Positions 28,519 to 36,631 are shown, counted from the first letter of the stretch. The stretch: 64,000 bases of DNA from Erwinia persicina NBRC 102418 (GCF_001571305.1 NZ_BCTN01000010.1:62001-126000); one strand, 5' to 3'. The notes: generated from the letters alone by a model not told the origin. Program-made: numbers and translations.

Positions 28519-28538
28519 TATTTTTCGATGGAAAAATA
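28519..28538. promoter_or_regulatory. Perfect inverted repeat before the PRD regulator
   Basis: TATTTTTC-GATG-GAAAAATA is a perfect 8-base dyad, 43 bases before the regulator start. It may be an operator, or part of the operon's 3' end on the reverse strand. Confidence 0.4.
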
Positions 28539-28541
28539 GTA

Positions 28542-28562
28542 CACCCCGGCATCACCAGGGTG
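28542..28562 (-). terminator. Terminator-like hairpin at the end of the accessory operon
   Basis: Reverse strand CACCCTGG-TGATG-CCGGGGTG (one mismatch), followed after three bases by TATTTTT. It starts 12 bases after the aldolase stop. Confidence 0.6.
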
Positions 28563-28573
28563 CAGGAACAAGA

Positions 28574-29314
28574 TTAACCCACTAACTTTTTCGTCATGGC
28601 CAGCAGCGTTGCCACATCCTCTGGCCGGGTCAGACCGGAAGGCGCATCGATAATCGAACTGTAAATATGCGGGATAATTTTGCTGACGCCCGCATCCAGT
28701 GCGATCTGCAGGATCGTTTCAAAGTTGTCCAGATCGATACCGCCCGTTGGCTCCAGCCAGAAGTCGTGTTGTGCACAAGCCTCCGCCACCGCCTTGAATT
28801 CATCAATACAGGTCAAACCGTTCATCGGGAAATACTTAATTGAACTGCCGCCCATATCTTTCAACATGGCAATAGCGGTAGCCACCGGCACAATACCGTC
28901 TTCGACGCGGGAGCTCTGTGGCCCGGTAGAAATTTTCACCTTACCGCACTGGCCAGTAGGCGACACCAGCGCATTGACCACTGTCATCGACTGTCCCAGT
29001 CGTGCCCGGCTGGTGCCGACGCCGGTAAAGACCTGGTTGACATGCTGCGGCTGAACCTGGCCGGCAATTGCACTGACCATGGCAGACTGGTTGGGATCGC
29101 CTGCTCCCAAGCCGACGGACAGCGCATTATCAATCAGGGACGCGTATTCACGCATATCCGTGACGGCGCTGGCGACATCGGGATAGTTTTTTGACAATAC
29201 GCCGACCAGGACGTAGCCCTCGGCTGCTTCCCAGATATCGCGGGCGTTCTGTTTTGAGCCGGCAAGCACGTTGAGGCATACCCGGTCACGGTAAAATTTT
29301 GGTGTCAGCGTCAT
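28574..29314 (-). CDS. KDPG-type aldolase (DgaF-like)
   Basis: Predicted to cleave a 2-dehydro-3-deoxy-6-phospho sugar acid to pyruvate and glyceraldehyde 3-phosphate. The 246-residue protein is a TIM-barrel class I aldolase. The Schiff-base lysine is probably K160 in GGSSIKYFPMNGL. TGGIDLDNF follows as the phosphate-binding strand. It resembles the DgaF/EF_0839-type family rather than the shorter Eda. It begins 2 bases after the stop of the PLP ammonia-lyase gene, with AAGGAGA before the ATG, so the two are strongly coupled. It is the last gene of the eight-gene operon. Confidence 0.85.
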   Translation of the reverse strand: MTLTPKFYRDRVCLNVLAGSKQNARDIWEAAEGYVLVGVLSKNYPDVASAVTDMREYASLIDNALSVGLGAGDPNQSAMVSAIAGQVQPQHVNQVFTGVGTSRARLGQSMTVVNALVSPTGQCGKVKISTGPQSSRVEDGIVPVATAIAMLKDMGGSSIKYFPMNGLTCIDEFKAVAEACAQHDFWLEPTGGIDLDNFETILQIALDAGVSKIIPHIYSSIIDAPSGLTRPEDVATLLAMTKKLVG

Positions 29315-29316
29315 GC

Positions 29317-30432
29317 TTATTTCTCCTTGTTTAACAGTGTCTGAATGCAGACAAAAATAGTGTGCAGCTGATCGGCTGACACGCTACGCACGTCCACTTC
29401 GACAATGCCTTCATTCGCTTTGTAACCGCGGAAATAAATCGCTATCTCACCGGTTTTCAGCGCCTGAACAATGTCGCTGGTGGTATGCCCGATGACGGCT
29501 TCATCAAAGTGGATTTCCGCCCGGGCAATATCACGTCCGGCGGCATCCCACACCGTGCGCGCCTGGATACCCGGCAGCTGGTTTAAGCTATCAATAAACG
29601 GCGTCATTTTTTCGACCATCTGCGCGCCGGTGACCTTCTCCACACGCAGATAGTTTTCAATCGCATGAGTCAGACCGAGGATCCCCTCTTTACCGACTTT
29701 CATCGCCCGGCCAATCCCGTTCGACTGGCGTTTCACCCACTCAACATACTGCGTTTTTCCCATCACCAGTCCGCTGGTCGGGCCTTCAATGGCTTTCGCA
29801 CCGCTGTAAATGACCAGGTCAGCACCGTAGCCGTAATACACCTGCAAATCTTCCTCAGCGGCGGCATCCACAATCAGCGGCACGCCGTGTTTACGCGCCA
29901 CCAGGGCAGCCTGCTCGACGCTGAGATGGCTCTTCTGTACGCTATGGTGCGATTTGATATACATAATCGCCGCCGTTTGCGGTGTGATCGCCGCAGCAAG
30001 CTGGTCCGGCGAACACTCGTTGGCGTAGCCCGCTTCCACCAGCCTGCCGCCCCCCATCGCCACCATCGTCCCCACGGGTGCCCCGTAATTGACGTTGTGC
30101 CCCTTCGGCAGGACGATATCATGAGGAACCGTCAGCGGGGCCACGTGCAGATTTTCCAGCAGCCAGTCGTTATCTTTCACAATCACTGCTGCCACCGACT
30201 GTGCGATACCGGCAGAGGCGCACGAAACCACCACTGCCGCTTCACAGCCCAGCAGCCCGGCGATATAGGCACCGGTCTTGTTAACCAGGTCTTTCATCTC
30301 AAAGTAATGATTCAGACCATAGCTGACCGTCTCAACCACATCCGCGCCCGGGGTGGACACACCGAGAATGGTCATGCGGCCGGAGGCATTAATCACCTGT
30401 TTTAAATCATATTTTTCATACACTGAAGTCAT
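29317..30432 (-). CDS. DgaE-like PLP-dependent ammonia lyase
   Basis: SelA/DgaE-type fold-type-I PLP enzyme, 371 residues from the ATG at 30432; the GTG just before it is less likely. The PLP lysine is K213 in VIYSGAKAIEGP. The pyridine-binding Asp is in PLIVDAAAEED (D189). Salmonella DgaE converts D-glucosaminate 6-phosphate to 2-keto-3-deoxygluconate 6-phosphate plus ammonia, which is the substrate of the adjacent aldolase type. Its start overlaps the amidohydrolase stop region by 17 bases. The exact substrate here is not known. Selenocysteine synthase proper is excluded by the context and by the missing SelA N-terminal domain. Confidence 0.85.
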   Translation of the reverse strand: MTSVYEKYDLKQVINASGRMTILGVSTPGADVVETVSYGLNHYFEMKDLVNKTGAYIAGLLGCEAAVVVSCASAGIAQSVAAVIVKDNDWLLENLHVAPLTVPHDIVLPKGHNVNYGAPVGTMVAMGGGRLVEAGYANECSPDQLAAAITPQTAAIMYIKSHHSVQKSHLSVEQAALVARKHGVPLIVDAAAEEDLQVYYGYGADLVIYSGAKAIEGPTSGLVMGKTQYVEWVKRQSNGIGRAMKVGKEGILGLTHAIENYLRVEKVTGAQMVEKMTPFIDSLNQLPGIQARTVWDAAGRDIARAEIHFDEAVIGHTTSDIVQALKTGEIAIYFRGYKANEGIVEVDVRSVSADQLHTIFVCIQTLLNKEK

Positions 30433-31549
30433 CACGTTTTTTCCCTTCGTTAGTCACGAATATGCGGCCATGCACCACGGCGGCCAGCGGTATCAACTGT
30501 TTTTCTCCGGACAGTGTCTGACCGTCCGAATCACTGAACAGACAAGCGTCCTGCTTCACCTCAAACAGGGTGAGATCGGCATCCTGCCCCGGAACGAGCC
30601 GCCCTTTGTCTTTCAGCCGCAGCCCCTCAGCAGCATGGCGGGTCACGCAGTCAATCACCTGTGGCAGCGTCATACCGATATTTAAAAATTTGGACATGAC
30701 ATGCGCCAGGGAATACACCGGGCCATTGAGCCGGTTACGGCAGTAGATGTCTGAACTGATGGTGTGAGGCAGAATGCCCCGGGCAATGGCCGCCCGGGCC
30801 ACCTCAAAGCTGAAGCTCGCCGAACCATGTCCGACATCCAGGCGAACCCCACGCTGAAGCGCACGGGTCACAGAGGCTCTGAGCTGCCCCTGTGGCGTAA
30901 GAATACGGTTAGGTTTGCCGTTAAAGCAGTGGGTAATGATGTCGCCAGAGGTCAGTAAATCGGCGATCTCATCCAGATTCGGCGGATTATTACCGATATG
31001 CACCATCAGTGGCAGCCCACCATTTTCCCGTTGTATCGCCTTAGCCCGCACCAGCGGTTTAATGCCGTTTTGTTCCACAACGCTGCTGCTGATACGCGCT
31101 TTCAGGCCCAGGATAAAATCCGGCAGACGCTGCACCGACGCGCTCACCGCCGCGGCATCAATGCGCGCCATATCCGCCAGCTCGTTCTGCGTCAGAATGC
31201 CGCTGCGGGCGATATTGAGCAGAGCGTAAACCCGGGTGCTGGCGCTGCGGGTCAGCTGGTAAAAATCATCAATATCATCAGCCCCGGTGCTGCCGGCATC
31301 CACGACCGTGGTGACACCTGTCTCGACCCCTATGCGGTCGGCTTCATCATGGTAAATGGGCGATTTCGGGTAGCAGTGGACGTGTGAGTCAATCCAGCCT
31401 GCACTGAGCCAGTAACGCCCTGCCAGATCCCATTCATGCTTTGCCGGGCCTGTTACCTGGCCTGTCGCCGCAATTTTGCCATCGCTGATGGCGATATCGT
31501 TAAGCGTGCCGTCGCTAAGACGGGCCTGGCGGATAATCAAATCAAACAT
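30416..31549 (-). CDS. Amidohydrolase/deacetylase-family metallohydrolase (EF_0837 type)
   Basis: Amidohydrolase-superfamily enzyme of 377 residues. The start MFDLIIRQARL at 31549 is set by AAGGAGT upstream. Metal and active-site residues seen are H56 and H58 in DSHVH, K150 in ILGLKARISSS (possible carboxylated lysine), H184 in MVHIG, H207 in IITHCFNG, and D267 in ISSDIYC. Together they give a binuclear dihydroorotase-like site. In this context the likely job is removal of an N-acyl group before the DgaE-like ammonia lyase, which is inference. The gene is sixth in the operon, between DUF4310 and the DgaE-like gene. Confidence 0.85.
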   Translation of the reverse strand: MFDLIIRQARLSDGTLNDIAISDGKIAATGQVTGPAKHEWDLAGRYWLSAGWIDSHVHCYPKSPIYHDEADRIGVETGVTTVVDAGSTGADDIDDFYQLTRSASTRVYALLNIARSGILTQNELADMARIDAAAVSASVQRLPDFILGLKARISSSVVEQNGIKPLVRAKAIQRENGGLPLMVHIGNNPPNLDEIADLLTSGDIITHCFNGKPNRILTPQGQLRASVTRALQRGVRLDVGHGSASFSFEVARAAIARGILPHTISSDIYCRNRLNGPVYSLAHVMSKFLNIGMTLPQVIDCVTRHAAEGLRLKDKGRLVPGQDADLTLFEVKQDACLFSDSDGQTLSGEKQLIPLAAVVHGRIFVTNEGKKRDDFSV

Positions 31550-31594
31550 TGCAGACTCCTTTGCGTGGCGACGTCCTGCCGCCACGAAGGTCAG

Positions 31595-32239
31595 TTACAG
31601 CGCGACGGGGAACATCGCCCCCAGCGCCATCGCACCCAGAATGGCCCCACCGGTAATCGGCTTGTTCCACAGGTAAAACAGCAGGGAACCGACCAGCGAC
31701 CCCAGGCCAATCGGAATGGAGGCCGCCATGGCAGACAGAATGATCAACGGGCCAAGGAAACGGCCGGAAGTGTTACCCGCCCCCATCATCACGTCGGCAC
31801 CGTAGGTGGAGTCACTGTTGCTGATGGTGAATTTGCGCGCGAGGATAATCAGGTATCCGACGGCCAGACCCAGCACCAGTCCGGTGACCAGTGAGGCCGC
31901 GAAATTCGCTACCGGGAAGATAAACCCCGCCCCCAGCAGCAGCGCGGGCACGCCCAGGCCAATCCCGGTCTGGATCGCCCCGCCAATATCAAGGATCCCG
32001 ACCAGCGAGCCTTCAATAATGCGTGCGAACAGAAAGCTGGCACCAAAGGCCGCCACCGCGCCGTACACGCCGGTTTCCATCCCCGCACGCAGCATAGAGA
32101 CGAAAGCCACTTCGTTGAATGCCCCCAGGCCATAGACGTAATACATATGTGTCCCGGCGAAAACACCGGAAGAGAGCAGTCCCACAAAAATCGGGAATGA
32201 CCAGTCGTCATACCAGAAACCACGTTGTGTATTTTCCAT
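31595..32239 (-). CDS. DUF4310-family membrane protein
   Basis: A 214-residue, Gly/Ala-rich inner-membrane protein with about six helices (for example GLLSSGVFAGTHMYYVYG, IQTGIGLGVPALLLGAGFIFP, GGAILGAMALGAMFPVAL). I recognise it as DUF4310, a family that occurs with DUF4311, DUF4312 and the SFCGS protein. The ATG at 32239 is preferred because AGAGGA lies 8 bases before it; an ATG at 32245 is too close to that site. It is probably one of two membrane subunits of a transport complex. No family member has a shown function that I know of. Confidence 0.8.
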   Translation of the reverse strand: MENTQRGFWYDDWSFPIFVGLLSSGVFAGTHMYYVYGLGAFNEVAFVSMLRAGMETGVYGAVAAFGASFLFARIIEGSLVGILDIGGAIQTGIGLGVPALLLGAGFIFPVANFAASLVTGLVLGLAVGYLIILARKFTISNSDSTYGADVMMGAGNTSGRFLGPLIILSAMAASIPIGLGSLVGSLLFYLWNKPITGGAILGAMALGAMFPVAL

Positions 32240-32252
32240 TACCATCGTCCTC

Positions 32253-33029
32253 TTATTTGCCGCTCAGGGAGTTATGGATCATCTCCAGCCAGCCGGGCAC
32301 ACCCAGTTGGAAGGATTGCAACAGCTTCATATCAAAGCCACGGAAGAAGCCGCTGAGAACGAACAGCAGGACAATGGCCACCATCATCACTTTCGTCACC
32401 CGATTCCAGCCGGCTTCCTCGACGCCTTTACCAATCAGGATGCCCAGCACCAGCCCGGGTACCGCATTTCCCATGATCAGCTGTGCCAGCCCACCAAAAA
32501 TGGTCGCCCAGAAACCCGATTTTTTACCCGCGTCGATCGCCGCCAGCCAGAAAATCACCGGCATTACGGTGTTCACTAACAGGTTTGCCGCCGGAACCAG
32601 CACTTTGACCGCCGTCACCTGCAGGGCCGCCGGTACGGCCGATGCCGTTGAGTTGAGGAATGCCACCACGATCATGCCGATGATGCCGCAGGCAATCGCC
32701 ATCTTCTTAGGGTTATGCAGGGTATCTGCCACGTTACGGTTTTTGACCATCAACGCCGCTGCACCCCAGTTAGGAATAATGCGGTGGTCAACGTCCTGGG
32801 TGAAAGATCCTGCTGCGACTGAGGAGGCCCAGGCGTTGAAGAAGAAGCCCAGACCGAAGGAGAAGTGAGAAGCCGGATCGCCCTCACAGGAATTCAGTTC
32901 ACCCAGCGTACGAAATGCGCCCATGCCCTGTGTGGTGGGAGCATGGAACATACGAGCCGCGCCGGCACCCACGCCCACGCCCACGAGACCGCCAATAATC
33001 AACGATTTAAATAATATGATTAGGAACAT
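32253..33029 (-). CDS. DUF4311-family membrane protein
   Basis: A 258-residue polytopic membrane protein. The first helix IGGLVGVGVGAGAARMFHAPTT leads into a conserved soluble-looking loop FRTLGELNSCEGDPASHFSFG (about 40-60), followed by five or six further helices. It is recognised as DUF4311. The loop sequence with Cys and paired acids is unusual for a permease and may mark a substrate or partner site. AAGGAAAG precedes the ATG. It lies directly upstream of DUF4310 with a 13-base gap, and together they look like a two-subunit membrane part. Confidence 0.8.
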   Translation of the reverse strand: MFLIILFKSLIIGGLVGVGVGAGAARMFHAPTTQGMGAFRTLGELNSCEGDPASHFSFGLGFFFNAWASSVAAGSFTQDVDHRIIPNWGAAALMVKNRNVADTLHNPKKMAIACGIIGMIVVAFLNSTASAVPAALQVTAVKVLVPAANLLVNTVMPVIFWLAAIDAGKKSGFWATIFGGLAQLIMGNAVPGLVLGILIGKGVEEAGWNRVTKVMMVAIVLLFVLSGFFRGFDMKLLQSFQLGVPGWLEMIHNSLSGK

Positions 33030-33120
33030 CAGTCTTTCCTTTTGTTATCACCCCGGAGTCTGTCAGGCGGCAGAAACATCGCCGCAGCCCGATCGCACGG
33101 AGGTATCCGCCCTAATGTTT

Positions 33121-33420
33121 TTATCTGGAAACAGTGAAATCTACGTTATCTGTATCCACCACCACGACGTTGACAGTGATCTCCAGGTCGACGCTGTAGA
33201 GATGCTTCTCTCGTGCCAGAAAGAAGAACAGAAACTTTTCTGTTTTGATCTGCACTTCTGCCCGCCGCACCTTGACGTCTACCGGCTCAATACGCAGCAG
33301 GATTTTGCTGGTAGATTTCAGTACGGTGTTCTGTACCCGGCTAAGCGCATCGGCAAAGGCTTTGCCTTTGCTGTCACCTTTTCCGCTGACGCTCACCGTG
33401 GTGGTGAATTGTTCTTTCAT
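33121..33420 (-). CDS. DUF4312-family small protein
   Basis: Soluble alpha/beta protein of 99 residues (KEQFTTTVSVSGKGDSKGKAFADALSRVQ at the start, then two or three strands ending VDTDNVDFTVS). The ATG at 33420 overlaps the stop of the SFCGS gene (ATGA), so the start is firm. I recognise it as DUF4312 from its constant neighbours. Its role is unknown; it may be a cytoplasmic subunit of the DUF4310/4311 membrane complex. Confidence 0.78.
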   Translation of the reverse strand: MKEQFTTTVSVSGKGDSKGKAFADALSRVQNTVLKSTSKILLRIEPVDVKVRRAEVQIKTEKFLFFFLAREKHLYSVDLEITVNVVVVDTDNVDFTVSR

Positions 33421-33779
33421 CAGCCGTGCTTCTTCTGCCACGCCTGCACCAGACGCTCACCCAGTTCTTCTTTATCCATAAAGCCGAAACCGAGCACATT
33501 AGCCCCTTCATTGATGGCAGTAACCCCCTCATCAATGGAGCGCATACCGTGTTTGGCTTTATAACCGTATTTATTCTGCGCAGTAATGGCACCGGCACCG
33601 CCGCTACCGCAGAAAGAGATGCCAAAACTGGCATTTTCCGCTTTCATCACATCACCCAGTTTCATATCTGCTGCCACACCCGGCACGACAATGGCTTTAC
33701 CACCGGCTTTCTCAATACCTGCTGCGACTTTCTGGCCTTTACCTAAACGGTCACCAATAACGACGATGATTTGAGACAT
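33420..33779 (-). CDS. Glycine-rich SFCGS-family protein
   Basis: Small cytoplasmic protein of 119 residues. It opens with a beta strand and Gly loop (IIVVIGDRLGKGQKVAAGIEKAGG) and has the family motif ISFCGSGGAGAITA with C57. The Rossmann-like start and the exposed Cys-Gly motif recall PTS EIIB proteins, but I see no firm homology. It is second in the operon: its gene follows the PRD gene by 9 bases and is coupled to DUF4312. A phosphorylatable cysteine would make the cluster a PTS variant; that is speculation. Confidence 0.8.
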   Translation of the reverse strand: MSQIIVVIGDRLGKGQKVAAGIEKAGGKAIVVPGVAADMKLGDVMKAENASFGISFCGSGGAGAITAQNKYGYKAKHGMRSIDEGVTAINEGANVLGFGFMDKEELGERLVQAWQKKHG

Positions 33780-33788
33780 ATATTTTCC

Positions 33789-34136
33789 TTAATTGAGTTC
33801 GTTTTCTTTTGCGACTTCGAAATGAACGGAGAGCAGCCAGGCCTCTTCTTCTGGCAGATTAGCGAACAGATCAACGACCTGTTGCGCCAGCGCCATTGAC
33901 TGCGGCGAAATATCTTCAAACAGTTCAGCTTCAACGTCTGGTAAAGCTTCACCGGTTAAAGAACGACGCGCCATCGCCCGTACATGTGATGCCAGCATCT
34001 GCTGCTGCACTGGGTTAGGATGAATATCTCTGACGGCAAAAAGATCGGCGATTTTCTCCATGACCTGCGTAGCCAGCGCCTCGATTTCATTATCCTGTTG
34101 TAATTTCGCGCCCACAGGCACTGTCCCGTTACTCAC
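33789..34136 (-). CDS. Stand-alone PRD-domain protein (EF_0829 type)
   Basis: A 115-residue protein made of a single PTS-regulation domain. The two positions normally phosphorylated in PRDs hold H51 (QQQMLASHVRAMARR) and H105 (WLLSVHFEVAK). It starts at GTG 34136 with AAAAGGGG upstream; the overlapping ATG runs into a stop at once. With no DNA-binding or RNA-binding part, it probably acts by protein contact, for example on the multidomain regulator or on the transporter. It is the first gene of the eight-gene operon. Confidence 0.8.
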   Translation of the reverse strand: MSNGTVPVGAKLQQDNEIEALATQVMEKIADLFAVRDIHPNPVQQQMLASHVRAMARRSLTGEALPDVEAELFEDISPQSMALAQQVVDLFANLPEEEAWLLSVHFEVAKENELN

Positions 34137-34203
34137 ATTCGTCCCCTTTTAATTAGCATGGGATTAACCTACCCCTCCGGGCCATTTCTGTGTAGAACGA
34201 CTT

Positions 34204-34223
34204 TTTCCACCTCAAAGTGGAAA
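34204..34223. promoter_or_regulatory. Inverted repeat upstream of the accessory operon
   Basis: TTTCCAC-CTCAAA-GTGGAAA is a perfect 7-base dyad, 68 bases before the PRD gene start. It is the most likely operator for the PRD regulator. The regulator's own upstream dyad shares the TTTTTC...GGAAA flavour. Confidence 0.45.
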
Positions 34224-34742
34224 TAAACGAACAGCACTGGTTTGATGTCGCAAAAACGTCGAAACATGCATGACGGGCTTTAAAACGAGAGGTAAATCAC
34301 ATATGAGAGGGGTTATTTACACGATTATTGCAGCAGAAAAGAATATGCATTCTGTCATCTCATCATTGACAACGGAAATAGAAGTAAATCTTATAACAGA
34401 AAAATCCTTGCACACCCGGGTACTGAAAACAGCGCCGCCCGTGAATGACGACAGGCGACGCGATCACCATACGATCGTTTTTTAATAACTAAAAAATAGA
34501 AGGTCTGAATAAGTATTATTAATATACGAAAAACAGCTGCTACACGGGATTTCGTCAGAGTATATTTAAAAGCGTTTCAAGGGAATTATCACAACCAATA
34601 ATTGAAAATATTATAGTTGACCTTTTATGGTGAAATCTCTCGCTTTTAGTCGTCTTTCCCAACCAGTCAGAAAAAAATGTCACAGAATGAAAAGTGGCGA
34701 TACATAATAATTTTTCGATCCCCCGGTCCTCAGCAGACAGCA
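34224..34742. other. AT-rich spacer upstream of the accessory operon
   Basis: No credible gene is visible in this stretch. From about 34480 it is clearly more AT-rich than its surroundings (runs such as TTTTTTAATAACTAAAAAATAG and AATATTATAG). It separates the accessory operon from the conserved cybC-tldE block and is the likeliest edge of the acquired segment. The operon promoter should lie near 34150-34300, but no box pair is convincing. Confidence 0.6.
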
Positions 34743-34777
34743 TAAAAAAAGAGGTGATAGCCACAGCCATCACCTCT
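34743..34777 (-). terminator. Rho-independent terminator after cybC
   Basis: Reverse strand: AGAGGTGAT/ATCACCTCT stem (9 bp) followed by TTTTTTTATG, 36 bases beyond the cybC stop. Confidence 0.9.
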
Positions 34778-34812
34778 CAGATTGACACTAACATTGGGTC
34801 ATTCAGCGCCGA

Positions 34813-35196
34813 TCAGCGAAACTTCTTATGGCCTTCGTCTCGCGTAGCGGCAAATTTTTTCGCTTCTTCTTTCGCCCCTGAAAGATCCCCGCTGTTTGCC
34901 AGCTTCAGGCTGGTATCAATCTGGCCGATAAGCTTATCCAGCTGTGCGCGGTAATCCTTCATTTCCGCACTCCCTGCGGCCTGACCCTCCAGCTTATCCG
35001 GGGTCTGGGTTTTTGCATTTTCAGCTGCCGAGCGCATATCGGTTAAGGCTTTAACCATTTCGGCTTTATCGTCGGTTTTCTGTACCGTACGGTATGCGCC
35101 TTTCAGAATATCCATATCCCCTTCCAGGCCCTGTGCCAGCAGCGTGGAACTGAACAGTAGGGTAGAGCTCAACATTGCAATCCATAATTTACGCAT
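34813..35196 (-). CDS. cybC: Cytochrome b562 family protein CybC
   Basis: Periplasmic four-helix haem protein of 127 residues from the ATG at 35196. The signal peptide ends near SSTLLAQ. An upstream in-frame ATG at 35256 is rejected because it would bury the signal. The axial haem ligands of cytochrome b562 are conserved: Met in LEGDMDIL and His in the C-terminal TRDEGHKKFR, where E. coli has TRNAYHQKYR. The neighbouring Arg is also kept. There is no CXXCH, so haem is non-covalent. It follows tldE, as in E. coli. Confidence 0.9.
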   Translation of the reverse strand: MRKLWIAMLSSTLLFSSTLLAQGLEGDMDILKGAYRTVQKTDDKAEMVKALTDMRSAAENAKTQTPDKLEGQAAGSAEMKDYRAQLDKLIGQIDTSLKLANSGDLSGAKEEAKKFAATRDEGHKKFR

Positions 35197-35235
35197 CTCA
35201 GATCCTATTTTTATAAATGGGTATCGTTCGGGCAT

Positions 35236-35264
35236 GAAAAAGGCGGCAGTTTTCACCGCCGCCT
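35236..35264 (-). terminator. Terminator between tldE and cybC
   Basis: Reverse strand: AGGCGGC-type 7-bp stem (GCCGCC/GGCGGC) with a 10-base loop followed by TTTTTC. It lies 27 bases after the tldE stop. Confidence 0.85.
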
Positions 35265-35290
35265 GTTCAGCATACGCGTAAATCCGGAAA

Positions 35291-36631
35291 TTACTGCCCG
35301 GCGATCTTCATTTCTGGTAACAAAACGGATCCACACTGGATATTGCTGCGCGTTTCAATATCGCTACCGATGCTGACCATATTGCGCCACATGTCTTTCA
35401 GGTTGCCGGCAATGGTGATCTCACTGACCGGATACTGGATCACGCCATTTTCTACCCAGAAACCGGACGCGCCACGGGAATAATCACCGGTGATCCCGCT
35501 CACGCCCTGCCCCATCAGCTCCGTGACCAGTAGCCCGGTTCCCAGCTGCTTCAGCATCTCTTCAAAGCTGTGGCCCTGACCGGCGATGCGCCAGTTATGG
35601 ATACCGCCCGCATGGCCGGTACTCTGCAGGCCCAGCTTGCGTGCGGAGTAGCTGGTCAGCAGCCAGGTCTGCAACACGCCATCTTTAATGATGTCGCGAC
35701 GCTGGGTGCGGATGCCTTCGCTGTCGAACGGCGTGGAAGCCAGTCCTTTCAGCAGATGCGGGTGCTCTTCAATGGTCAGCCACTCCGGCAGGATCTGCTG
35801 TCCAAGCGAGTCGAGCAGGAACGTGGATTTACGGTATACGCTGCCGCCGCTTATCGCACCGACTAAGTGGCCAAACAGGCCGGTCGCCACTTCCGCGGCA
35901 AACATTACCGGTGCTTTCATTGTTGACAGCTTACGCGGAGAGAGGCGCGATAATGTCCGGCGCGCACACTCTTCACCGACGTATTCCGGTGACTGAAGGT
36001 CATCAATCGCCCGGCCAATGGTATAGGCGTAATCGCGTTCCATATCGCCATTCTCTTCCGCGATCACGCAGCTGGAGAGAGAGTGCCGGCTGGAACAGTA
36101 GCCCTGGAGCATACCGTGGCTGTTACCGAACACCTTAATCCCTACGTGGCTGTTAAAGCTGCCGCCTTCGGTATTGGTAATGCGCTTATCAGCCTTCAGT
36201 GAGGCCTGTTCGGCGCGCGCGGCCAGCTCAATCGCACGATCGGCGTCGATCTCAGCCGGATGAAACAGATCGAGATCTGGCGCATCAAAGGCCAGCAGTT
36301 CACGATCCGCCACCCCCGCATAAGGGTCCGGTGAGGTATAGCGGGCAATGTCTACCGCCGCCTGCACGGTACGCTTAATCGCATCCGGGCTGAGGTCCGT
36401 TGAGGAGGCGCTGCCTTTACGGTTCTGGTAGTAAACAGTGATGCCCAGCGCACCATCGCTGTTGAATTCGACATTTTCAACTTCACCGTAGCGCGTGCTG
36501 ACGCTGATGCCGGTAGTTTTGCTTACCGCGACTTCTGCCCCGTCGCTGCTGGCTTTTGCCAGTTCGAGTGCCGTCGCTATCGCCTGTTCCAGGGTTTTAC
36601 GCTGTTCTGCAACTTGGGAGAGTAATTTCAT
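35291..36631 (-). CDS. tldE: TldE (PmbA), subunit of the TldD/TldE metalloprotease
   Basis: A 446-residue protein that pairs with TldD to degrade unfolded peptides. In E. coli it also processes microcin B17 and degrades the antitoxin CcdA. It matches the recalled E. coli protein nearly throughout ([65 protein letters not shown] end). The HExxxH metal motif belongs to TldD and is properly absent here. tldD is not in the window. It is divergent from darP. Confidence 0.95.
   Translation of the reverse strand: MKLLSQVAEQRKTLEQAIATALELAKASSDGAEVAVSKTTGISVSTRYGEVENVEFNSDGALGITVYYQNRKGSASSTDLSPDAIKRTVQAAVDIARYTSPDPYAGVADRELLAFDAPDLDLFHPAEIDADRAIELAARAEQASLKADKRITNTEGGSFNSHVGIKVFGNSHGMLQGYCSSRHSLSSCVIAEENGDMERDYAYTIGRAIDDLQSPEYVGEECARRTLSRLSPRKLSTMKAPVMFAAEVATGLFGHLVGAISGGSVYRKSTFLLDSLGQQILPEWLTIEEHPHLLKGLASTPFDSEGIRTQRRDIIKDGVLQTWLLTSYSARKLGLQSTGHAGGIHNWRIAGQGHSFEEMLKQLGTGLLVTELMGQGVSGITGDYSRGASGFWVENGVIQYPVSEITIAGNLKDMWRNMVSIGSDIETRSNIQCGSVLLPEMKIAGQ

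Noticed and set aside
29665-30405. 246-residue frame antisense to the DgaE-like gene
   Set aside because: Shadow of the real coding strand; rich in His and Arg with no signal, motif or start site.
34270-34485. 71-residue plus-strand frame in the AT-rich spacer
   Set aside because: There is an AGAGG sequence before an internal ATG, but the product has no recognisable feature and no neighbour in the same direction. Unsupported without conservation data.
34555-34773. 72-residue reverse-strand frame after cybC
   Set aside because: It starts inside the cybC terminator and uses rare-looking AT-rich codons.
35291-36631. Missing HExxxH motif in TldE read as a broken protease
   Set aside because: The metal site belongs to TldD; TldE normally lacks it.
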